Assembly: GCA_027858995.1 (NCBI GenBank)
Contig: JAQIBP010000039.1
Location: forward strand, 54,060-118,059
Direction of reading: 5' to 3'
Source: Deltaproteobacteria bacterium
Lineage (GTDB): Bacteria; Desulfobacterota; Desulfobacteria; Desulfobacterales; Desulfobacteraceae
DNA length: 64,000 nt
Below are positions 1 through 7,686 of the stretch, piece by piece. The notes beneath the pieces are model-generated. The model ran no database searches, had not been told where the DNA came from, and saw only the letters and a list, made by a program, of their open reading frames with translations. Position 1 is the first letter of the stretch; every line of letters starts with the position of its first letter. Both the position numbers and the translations under genes were made by a program.

Positions 1-5
1 ACTCA

Positions 6-263
6 TTGATGATAAACGATAACGAAATTGCATTTATCAGCATTGGAAAAGATAAAGTTAAACCAGGAGAGATATACACGATCCTGAGGAAAAATAAATT
101 TAAGGATGGTACCCGCTGGCCCAAAGTAAAAAAAGAGGATTCAGTTGAACTTGAAAATCTTGAATCGGGAAAACTGATTGTGCTTCATACAGAAGATATT
201 GCATCAACTGTAATGGTTTTATCTTTAAAATATGTTATTCACCCAGATGACCTTGTAAATTAG
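6..263 (+). CDS. C-terminal part of an uncharacterised protein, probably truncated at the window edge
   Basis: 85-codon ORF; reading frame remains open to the left edge; stop at 263. Confidence 0.4.
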   Translation: MMINDNEIAFISIGKDKVKPGEIYTILRKNKFKDGTRWPKVKKEDSVELENLESGKLIVLHTEDIASTVMVLSLKYVIHPDDLVN

Positions 264-281
264 CAGCTTGCACTAAATTTT

Positions 282-923
282 TTATATATTGTCTTTCATG
301 TTTAAAGAACCATGCATAATAAAAAACTGGGCTGAATAATAAGTTGTCATAATCCATAAACTTGAAAAGGGCACTGGTGTTAAAAATTTATTCACTGCAA
401 TAATAGAGTCGGAAAGTATAAAAAGGCAGGCACCTGTTATTATTAAAAAATGGTTATTTGCCCCCAGGGTTGCACTAATTCCCATGGCCAGTATTATCAA
501 CAGATAGGCAACAACGGGAATCAGCATGGATCCAAGATTCGGAATCAAGATAACCCCTAAGACAAGGCCATAGATGATTATGACCATTGCAATTATTGAT
601 CTTTGTTTTTGCAGTACCGGTTTTCTAATAAATACTGCGATATAAAAAATATGGGCAATCAAAAAAGCTGCAAGACCAAAGACAAAATAGTCAGATCTGT
701 TAAGTTCCAATACAATGTCACCTACATCTGAAAACAGAAAACCAATGGCCAGTAATTTACCCCTTATTCCGGGAATCTTAAAAAAAGCAAGCAGGGCCAG
801 GCTTAAAACCGGAACAGCTTTGATTATAAAATCAAAAGGATATGGGCGCAAATTAAGAGTTGCTATAAAAATCAGGGCAAAACAAAAAAACAGAGAATAG
901 ATAATTTTATTTATGGACACCAT
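282..923 (-). CDS. YhhN-family (lysoplasmalogenase-like) integral membrane protein
   Basis: 213 aa, about eight hydrophobic segments, YhhN-like 'GFLFSDVGDIVLEL' and 'LFILSDSIIAVNKF' motifs. Confidence 0.75.
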   Translation of the reverse strand: MVSINKIIYSLFFCFALIFIATLNLRPYPFDFIIKAVPVLSLALLAFFKIPGIRGKLLAIGFLFSDVGDIVLELNRSDYFVFGLAAFLIAHIFYIAVFIRKPVLQKQRSIIAMVIIIYGLVLGVILIPNLGSMLIPVVAYLLIILAMGISATLGANNHFLIITGACLFILSDSIIAVNKFLTPVPFSSLWIMTTYYSAQFFIMHGSLNMKDNI

Positions 924-1146
924 TTTCTCCTTATAGAATATTTTTTTTCTTAACAGAGTACATTATAATTTTTATATTTTCTTTTAAAATTTAATCAAAT
1001 TAAAGAATCGTGTCAACAAAGTAAATTTATTCTGACAGTTAAAAGGCGGCAAAGACTGGTGTTAGGGTGTTGACTAAAACCTTTTACAGGATTATAAAAC
1101 TAAATATATATTTTAAAAACTATATTGATGGACAGGAGACTAAAAA

Positions 1147-1989
1147 ATGCCGGAACTTGCATATTTGAACGGGGAGATCATGCCCATTGAAAAAGCCTTT
1201 GTTCCCATTGAGGACAGAGGTTATCAATTTGGTGATGCAGTCTATGAATACATTGCAAGCCATGATGGAAAAATGTTTTTTGTGGATGATCATATTTCAA
1301 GACTTGAGCGATCTATGAAGGAACTCTCCTTTCCAAAAGTATCCCTTAAAACAGTTAAATCAGCAGTTGAAAAATTGTTTAAAGAATCACAGATTAAAAG
1401 GGCTGGTATCTATATCCAGATCTCAAGGGCAGTTGACCAGAGAAACCACGCCTTTTCCAATAAAGAGCCTGTACAAATTGTAATGACAGTCAGAGCCCTG
1501 CCTGAAAAGCATATCCATGCAAAGGATGGGGCTGCTGCCATTACCATGGAAGATTATAGATGGGATCGCTGTGATATCAAAACTGTCCAGCTTTTACCCA
1601 ATATCCTTTCCAAACAAAAAGCTGTGGACAAAGGAGCATACGATACAATTTTTATATCAAAAGAAAAAATTGTAAGAGAAGCTACAAGTTCCAATGTATT
1701 TATAATAAAAAATGGCAGTGTAGTCACACATCCTTTAACCAATAATATCCTGCCCGGCATTACCCGCAAAGTTATTCTTGAAATCTGTCAGAATAAAAAT
1801 ATCCCCTTTGAAGAACGTTTTTTCTCTCTAACAGATTTATATGATGCTGATGAAGTTTTTCTGTCCGGTACAACAACTGAAGTTCTACCCATTATATCTA
1901 TTGACAATAAGGCCATTGCAGATGGAAAACCTGGTAAACTAACCAAAATTCTTTATGGGGAACTGCGCTTAAGAGCAGGTGTAAAATAA
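1147..1989 (+). CDS. dat: D-amino-acid (D-alanine) aminotransferase, class IV PLP fold
   Basis: 280 aa; 'YLNGEIMPIEKAFVPIEDRGYQFGDAVYEYI' N-terminus, 'ILPGITRKVILEIC' and 'VFLSGTTTEVLPI' motifs. Confidence 0.85.
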   Translation: MPELAYLNGEIMPIEKAFVPIEDRGYQFGDAVYEYIASHDGKMFFVDDHISRLERSMKELSFPKVSLKTVKSAVEKLFKESQIKRAGIYIQISRAVDQRNHAFSNKEPVQIVMTVRALPEKHIHAKDGAAAITMEDYRWDRCDIKTVQLLPNILSKQKAVDKGAYDTIFISKEKIVREATSSNVFIIKNGSVVTHPLTNNILPGITRKVILEICQNKNIPFEERFFSLTDLYDADEVFLSGTTTEVLPIISIDNKAIADGKPGKLTKILYGELRLRAGVK

Positions 1990-2135
1990 GCCCTTTGACC
2001 TATATCAAATTAATATTCACAGCTGTTTTCTGGGGCGGAACCTTTATAGCAGGGAAATTATTATCCCAGAATGTGTGTCCATATTCAGCTGCTTTTTTAA
2101 GCAATACAGCCCATTTTATGAAAAAGGAGATTTGA
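1986..2135 (+). pseudogene. N-terminal remnant of an EamA/DMT-family transporter
   Basis: Frame reads ISPLTYIKLIFTAVFWGGTFIAGKLLSQNVCPYSAAFLSNTAHFMKKEI*; typical EamA first helix, then abrupt stop. Confidence 0.6.
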
Positions 2136-2137
2136 TT

Positions 2138-2899
2138 TTGTTTACCAGCGCCATTGTAAAAACACCATGTAAAAACATGGTCAAAGGGATTACCACAGCA
2201 AATCTTGGACATCCTGATTATGAACTTGCTCTAAAACAGCATAAAAACTATATCCAGGTATTGGAACAATGTGGATTAAAGGTGATTGTTCTTAAACCTG
2301 ATGAAAATTTTCCAGATTCTACTTTTATTGAAGACACCTGTCTTGTTACGCCTCGTTGTGCCATTATCACAAATCCTGGAGCTGCTTCCAGAGAAAATGA
2401 GACCATAAGTGTAGGCAGAACTGTCAAAGAGCTTGGCGTTCAGGTGGAATATATCCAAAATCCCGGCACACTTGATGCCGGAGATATAATGATGGTTAAT
2501 GACCACTATTTTACAGGAATCTCTGAACGTACAAATATTGACGGTGCATCACAGCTTAACAATATTTTAAAAAAATACAATCTTACTTCATCAACCATAA
2601 AACTTGAAAAAATTCTGCATTTAAAGACAGGTATTTCCTACCTTGAAAACAACAATCTGCTTGCAGTTGGTGAATTTCTAACTAAACCTGAATTAAAAGG
2701 CTTTAATATCCTGGAAGTTGATAAAGAGGAGTCCTATGCTGCCAACTCTGTGTGGATAAATGGCAATGTACTGGTTCCAAAAGAGTCTCCTGAAACAATA
2801 AAAATGATAGAGAATGCCGGGTATAAGGTTATTGAAGTGGGTGTTTCAGAATTTAAAAAACTTGACGGCGGGTTAAGTTGTCTGTCACTCAGATTTTGA
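2138..2899 (+). CDS. Dimethylarginine dimethylaminohydrolase / arginine deiminase-like amidinotransferase-fold hydrolase
   Basis: 'PDSTFIEDTCLVTPRCAIITNPGAASRENE', 'GTLDAGDIMMV', C-terminal 'LDGGLSCLSLRF'; probable TTG start at 2138 with AAGGAG upstream (ORF track starts at 2075). Confidence 0.85.
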   Translation: MFTSAIVKTPCKNMVKGITTANLGHPDYELALKQHKNYIQVLEQCGLKVIVLKPDENFPDSTFIEDTCLVTPRCAIITNPGAASRENETISVGRTVKELGVQVEYIQNPGTLDAGDIMMVNDHYFTGISERTNIDGASQLNNILKKYNLTSSTIKLEKILHLKTGISYLENNNLLAVGEFLTKPELKGFNILEVDKEESYAANSVWINGNVLVPKESPETIKMIENAGYKVIEVGVSEFKKLDGGLSCLSLRF

Positions 2900-2905
2900 G
2901 TTCTT

Positions 2906-3070
2906 GACAGGTTGTGACATTATACAAATTTTTGTGAGCATACGCTCTTCTACGAACCAAGTTCAAGACGGAAAATAAATTTAACCACAGGCATACATGC
3001 AGTATTCCGAGGATTAAATTTATTTTTCAACGCCGAAATTGGGAAAATTGGGGTTGTGTAACAACCTGTC
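2906..3070. mobile_element. MITE-like inverted-repeat element, about 165 bp
   Basis: Imperfect ~27-bp terminal inverted repeats (GACAGGTTGTgACAttAtaCaAATTTT vs GACAGGTTGTtACAcaAccCcAATTTT, 21/27) plus nested IR GAAAATAAATTTAA / TTAAATTTATTTTTC. Confidence 0.5.
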
Positions 3071-3913
3071 CTGGGAGCATTGATTTGTATCTTCATATAT
3101 CCTTGCAATAATCTCCTTTAAAAATTTAGCTGCAACCATGGATGTCATTGAATTTATATCCATGTCAGGATTATACTCTACAATATCAGCACCAATTAGT
3201 TTTCCCTCAAAATGATGAATAATATCAATAATCTGGCGAATGGTCATCCCACCTGGTTCATGGTGGGAAACTCCAGGAGCAAAAGCAGGGTCAAGACAAT
3301 CTAAATCAAGGGAGAGATAAACAGGCCCGTTAAATTTAAATGAACTGGGCCAGCTTTGAAAATCTTTCATTTCATGGACTTCAATACCAAATTTTTCCAC
3401 CTGCTCCCGCTGATGTCCGTTCATGGTTCTAATACCTGTCTGAACAACTCTTTTCGCAAGCTTTTTTTCCATGATTCTTGCAAAAGGGCTGGCATGGGAA
3501 TAGACATTTCCTTGAAAACTGTCATATAAATCAGGGTGGGCATCAAAATGAAGGATATTAAGATTATCATATTTTTTTTTATGTGCCTTTATCACAGGAA
3601 AAGTAACAGAATGATCCCCTCCAAGACAAATCATATAACAACCCTGGTTAAGTACCTTTTCAACAGATTTTGTGATGGTGTGAAATTCATCTTCATCTGC
3701 TTTAAAATCAAGATCTCCATAATTGTATAAATGCTCTATTGATTCAAGATCACAGCCTTTTTCCGACCACAGATTGGATGAATATGAAAAATAACTTTTT
3801 CTGATTTGTTCAGGTGCAAGAGAAGCACCTTTCAGAAAAGAGGAATTTTTGTCTAAGGGAATTCCCAGAACACAGATGCTGTTTTTTTGAATTAATTCCT
3901 TCAGTGATTTCAT
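3020..3913 (-). CDS. speB: Agmatinase / ureohydrolase family
   Basis: 297 aa; 'LGGDHSVTFPV', 'HFDAHPDLYD', 'LSLDLDCLDPAFAPGVSHHEPGG' metal-binding motifs. Confidence 0.9.
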   Translation of the reverse strand: MKSLKELIQKNSICVLGIPLDKNSSFLKGASLAPEQIRKSYFSYSSNLWSEKGCDLESIEHLYNYGDLDFKADEDEFHTITKSVEKVLNQGCYMICLGGDHSVTFPVIKAHKKKYDNLNILHFDAHPDLYDSFQGNVYSHASPFARIMEKKLAKRVVQTGIRTMNGHQREQVEKFGIEVHEMKDFQSWPSSFKFNGPVYLSLDLDCLDPAFAPGVSHHEPGGMTIRQIIDIIHHFEGKLIGADIVEYNPDMDINSMTSMVAAKFLKEIIARIYEDTNQCSQDRLLHNPNFPNFGVEK

Positions 3914-3940
3914 GAAATTAAAATATGTTTTAAAATAAAA

Positions 3941-3971
3941 AAATACCGGGCAGGCAAACCACCCGGTATTT
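3941..3971 (-). terminator. Rho-independent terminator, possibly bidirectional
   Basis: 10-bp stem AAATACCGGG/CCCGGTATTT flanked by A-run and T-run. Confidence 0.75.
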
Positions 3972-3993
3972 TTATTCTTTATGGAAAAGCTTC

Positions 3994-4182
3994 TTAATCT
4001 TCTTCAATAACAATAGCGTCTTCTTCACAAACTTCTACACAGCTTTCGCATCCCATGCATTCTTCAGCATTAACTGGAACAGATTTATCATCTTCCATTT
4101 CAAAAACTTCAACTGGACATACGTCCACACACTCTTCGCAACCTACACATTTTTCTTGATCAACAATTGGATTAAATGCCAT
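3994..4182 (-). CDS. 2[4Fe-4S] ferredoxin
   Basis: 62 aa with two CxxCxxCxxxCP-type clusters (CVGCEECVDVCP, CMGCESCVEVCEE). Confidence 0.93.
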   Translation of the reverse strand: MAFNPIVDQEKCVGCEECVDVCPVEVFEMEDDKSVPVNAEECMGCESCVEVCEEDAIVIEED

Positions 4183-4294
4183 TTTAATAGCCTCCTAAAA
4201 AATTTAAGATTATTTATATTACAACTCTTATTAAATATAATCTGTATAAAAAACGCTTTTATAACATGTGATTAATTAAAATCAAGGTTTTTTA

Positions 4295-5269
4295 TCAATT
4301 TAATTTAATTAAACAGACAGATATATGTTTATCTGCTACATTAAAAATCTTATTTATAGCACCCCCGGCAAAATTACAAACTTTAATCTGCCCTCTTTGT
4401 GAACATCTGTCATTTACTTCAGGAAGCCTGTTTGCATGGTTTCCATTCCCTTCAATGGCACCCATCAAATAGTCTTGAAATTGATCCTGCCATCTATCTT
4501 GATTTTCACATCTGTTTCCATGCACTTTTATATTATCAATGTCAAGAATATTTATGATATCTTTACAATTTGATTCAAAGTAATAAAATATTTCTCTATT
4601 TGTAGTGATAAACAAAGGAGGTCCTTCTTCCTGGTTTAATAATTTCATTGCATGCATAGATCCGAACCAGGCCAATATCCGCTCCCGGGTCATTATGGTT
4701 CCTGAATCTGTATAATTTTCCGGCTTTGTGTGCTTGATTCCATCCTCAAATTCCTCCAACCCCCTCAGGGTTGAAACAAGTTCATCACTGGTTTGGGTGA
4801 GACTCTTTAATTCAAGATCAATATCCTCTTTTTGTTCATCATACAATTGAGCCATCTTTAAAAAGAGTAAATCTTTTTGTAAAGACAGGTCATCAGATAG
4901 AGAGTCCTGTCCTTCTATTTTATTCCTTCTGATTTGTGATTTTATTGCTGTCACATCTGAATCACTGGTTAAGTATGGATTATCTTTGAAAAGTGACTTT
5001 AGATTGTGTTCATCTCCTTTATGTATTCTTGCCCACTCGAAAAATTGTTCAGCCTTTTGTTCAACAGGCCCAAGAGTTTGAGGGGATAAAAAATGGGGGA
5101 TAATTTTTCCCTGGTTAGACATTTGGTGCAGCACTCTATTCTTTTTAAAATCCTTGTTTATTGATAAACAATGAAATTGAGGTAAAAAAGATAGAATAGT
5201 ATCCTGATCATTCTGGGTAATATGGGTAAATGGGAAAAAAAGATATCTGTTTGCAGGGGTTTGCATCAT
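4295..5269 (-). CDS. Conserved-looking hypothetical protein translationally coupled to the upstream cysteine synthase/CysS-like fusion
   Basis: 324-aa ORF; ATG overlaps the stop of the upstream gene (ATGA at 5266-5269). Confidence 0.7.
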   Translation of the reverse strand: MMQTPANRYLFFPFTHITQNDQDTILSFLPQFHCLSINKDFKKNRVLHQMSNQGKIIPHFLSPQTLGPVEQKAEQFFEWARIHKGDEHNLKSLFKDNPYLTSDSDVTAIKSQIRRNKIEGQDSLSDDLSLQKDLLFLKMAQLYDEQKEDIDLELKSLTQTSDELVSTLRGLEEFEDGIKHTKPENYTDSGTIMTRERILAWFGSMHAMKLLNQEEGPPLFITTNREIFYYFESNCKDIINILDIDNIKVHGNRCENQDRWQDQFQDYLMGAIEGNGNHANRLPEVNDRCSQRGQIKVCNFAGGAINKIFNVADKHISVCLIKLN

Positions 5270-7566
5270 GGATTTACCTTTTTATCATGGGTTTCGACAC
5301 CTAAGCTGGTTAACTGTTCCCGAATTTCATCAGCCAGTTCAAAGTTTTTTTGCTCTCTTGCATATTCTCGCTTTGTTATCAGATCCTTGATTTCTATATT
5401 ATATTGATCTCTTTTGTCAAAATTAAAAACTTTAAGTACTTTATTAATATCCTTAAAACAGTCAATAAGTTTTCTGGCACACTCTGGGTCAATTTGATTC
5501 TGATTTATCAATCTGTTGATTTTTCTTACATTTGCCAGCAGCAAAGAGATAACACTTGAAATCTTTAAATCATCTTCCATGGATTTTATAAAATCCTGTC
5601 TAATATCATAAATCAGTTGATCTATCTCTTTAAACTGCTGACCGGCTTTAATAACACCCAATGTCTTAATGCATTGATTAATTTTATCCAGGGTAAACTG
5701 GGCTTGTTTCAAACCTTTTTGCGTTAATATCAGAGTTTTTCTATAATGATTTGAAATCAGCCAGAATCGGATTGTTTTAAGTTTAAAACCCTGTTTGACA
5801 AGAGTTTCAAGTGTCAGTTCTTTAATATCATCAACATTTAAAGAGCCATCATATTGAACTGGATCGCAATGCAGCCACAGTTTTGCAAAACCTGCCCCTT
5901 TTGCAGCTTTTGCAATGGCAACTTCATTTTCATGGTGGGGAAATATAAGCTCTCTTGAACCTGTATGAATATCAAAATCCTCTCCAAGATAATCCATGGC
6001 AATGGCGGCACACTGCAAATGCAGAGAAGGACGTACATTGCCCCATTGGGTCTTAATGCCAATTCCTCTTTTAAGTTCTGAAAGGCGAACCCTTTTTAAC
6101 AGTGTGAAATCCTTTGGGTTTCGTTTTTCATATTCATCAAGATCTACAGTTGCTCCAATCTTTATCTTATCAAGGTTAATTTTTGAAAATTCACCATATT
6201 CAGGAAGGCTTGATATATCAAAATAGAGAGAATGCAGCTTTTCATAGGCATGTTTTTTTGATTTTAAATCTCTGGCAAGATTAATCATCTCTTCAAAATG
6301 TTCAGATACTTTTGGATAAACATCAGCCTGGCGGATATTTAATTTTTTAAGGTCTTCTTTAAACAAATCAAAATATTTTTGTGTAAACATGGAATGATCT
6401 ATCCCTGCATCCAATGATCCCTGTAGAGTTTTGTCATCATAGTCAGTAATATTGACCACATGATTGACACTGATATTTTGGTATTCAATGTATCTTATGA
6501 GCAGATCTGTAAAGGCATATCTTCTAAATTTCCCGATATTAAGTCTTTCATAGACAGTGGGACCGCAGGTGTAAACAGATACTTTTTCCTTGTCAAAAGG
6601 CTCAAACTGCACCCTGGATTTTGAAAACGTATTAAAAAGGGACAAGGCAATATTTTTTTCAACGGCAAAAAGGCTTGTGGAGAGATAACGCTCACCACTG
6701 TCAGGGAATATAACCACAACAACACTTTTTTTATTCCTGGCGATTTTGATTGTCCGGGCATGCTCAATGGCAGCAGCCATGGCAGCACCACTGCTCATAC
6801 CCACAAAAAGCCCCTCCTCTTTTGCAAGCCTGCGTGCCATGTCAAAGGCTGTATCATCATCAATATTAATTTTATCATCAAAACGACTTTTTTCCATAAT
6901 TTCAGGAGTATAAGACTCTTTCATATTCTTCAAACCCTGAATTTTATGCCCAAGATAGGGCTCTGCACAGATAATCTGAATATCTTTATCATACTCTTTT
7001 AAACGTCTTGAAAGCCCCATAAGGGTACCAGTTGTTCCTATTGTTGCAACAACACTTGTAAGTTTGCCATCTGTCTGCTCTATTATTTCAGGTGCGGTTG
7101 TTTGGTAGTGTGCTTTCCAGTTGGCTTCATTATTATATTGATCAGTAATAAAGTATTTGTCAGGATTTTCCCTTGCAAGTCTGTATGCCTCTTCAATTGC
7201 TCCGTCAGATCCAAGACGCTCGGGAGTTAAAATAATCCGGGCTCCCCTTGCCCGCAAAATATTTATTCTCTCTTTGCTTGCATTTTCAGCCATGGTAAGG
7301 GCAAGTTTATAACCTTTTACTGCACAAATCATGGCAAGACCTATTCCTGTATTGCCACTGGTAGCTTCTATAACAATTTTATCCGAGGTCAACTCACCGC
7401 TTTTTTCTGCCTCTTCAATCATATATAGAGCTGCCCTGTCTTTAACAGAGCCTCCTGGATTCATATATTCAAGCTTGGCAAAAATTTTAACCCCTTTTAC
7501 AGGGTTTATATTTTTTATTTCAACAATGGGTGTATTTCCTATGGAATCGATAATTGAAAATGTCAT
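5266..7566 (-). CDS. Fusion of cysteine synthase (CysK/CysM-type) and cysteinyl-tRNA synthetase-like protein
   Basis: Residues 1-~300: PLP fold II ('NPGGSVKDRAA', 'TSGNTGIGLA', 'GTTGTLMG'). Residues ~304-766: CysS-like ('VYTCGPTVYERLNIGKFRRY', 'QCAAIAMDYLGEDFDIHTGSRELIFPHHENE', C-terminal 'REYAREQKNFELADEIREQL'). Confidence 0.9.
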   Translation of the reverse strand: MTFSIIDSIGNTPIVEIKNINPVKGVKIFAKLEYMNPGGSVKDRAALYMIEEAEKSGELTSDKIVIEATSGNTGIGLAMICAVKGYKLALTMAENASKERINILRARGARIILTPERLGSDGAIEEAYRLARENPDKYFITDQYNNEANWKAHYQTTAPEIIEQTDGKLTSVVATIGTTGTLMGLSRRLKEYDKDIQIICAEPYLGHKIQGLKNMKESYTPEIMEKSRFDDKINIDDDTAFDMARRLAKEEGLFVGMSSGAAMAAAIEHARTIKIARNKKSVVVVIFPDSGERYLSTSLFAVEKNIALSLFNTFSKSRVQFEPFDKEKVSVYTCGPTVYERLNIGKFRRYAFTDLLIRYIEYQNISVNHVVNITDYDDKTLQGSLDAGIDHSMFTQKYFDLFKEDLKKLNIRQADVYPKVSEHFEEMINLARDLKSKKHAYEKLHSLYFDISSLPEYGEFSKINLDKIKIGATVDLDEYEKRNPKDFTLLKRVRLSELKRGIGIKTQWGNVRPSLHLQCAAIAMDYLGEDFDIHTGSRELIFPHHENEVAIAKAAKGAGFAKLWLHCDPVQYDGSLNVDDIKELTLETLVKQGFKLKTIRFWLISNHYRKTLILTQKGLKQAQFTLDKINQCIKTLGVIKAGQQFKEIDQLIYDIRQDFIKSMEDDLKISSVISLLLANVRKINRLINQNQIDPECARKLIDCFKDINKVLKVFNFDKRDQYNIEIKDLITKREYAREQKNFELADEIREQLTSLGVETHDKKVNP

Positions 7567-7686
7567 ATTTTATTTACTTTCTGCCCTGGTACACATAAAA
7601 CAATATAGTCATAACTTGACTTTTAAAGTATAAAATGGCTTTATACAATAATTTTAATTGATGCGCAATTTTTAACTTGGGAATAA

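Noticed and set aside
1554-1769. Antisense ORFs inside well-supported genes (for example 1554-1769, 8386-8871, 11574-12236, 16125-16595, 29741-30136, 53161-53739)
   Set aside because: They lie opposite long, motif-confirmed CDSs and have no recognisable protein signature; typical shadow ORFs.
2075-2137. N-terminal 21 residues of the ORF-track DDAH call
   Set aside because: This stretch overlaps the EamA fossil in another frame, and a TTG with a good RBS at 2138 fits the family start.
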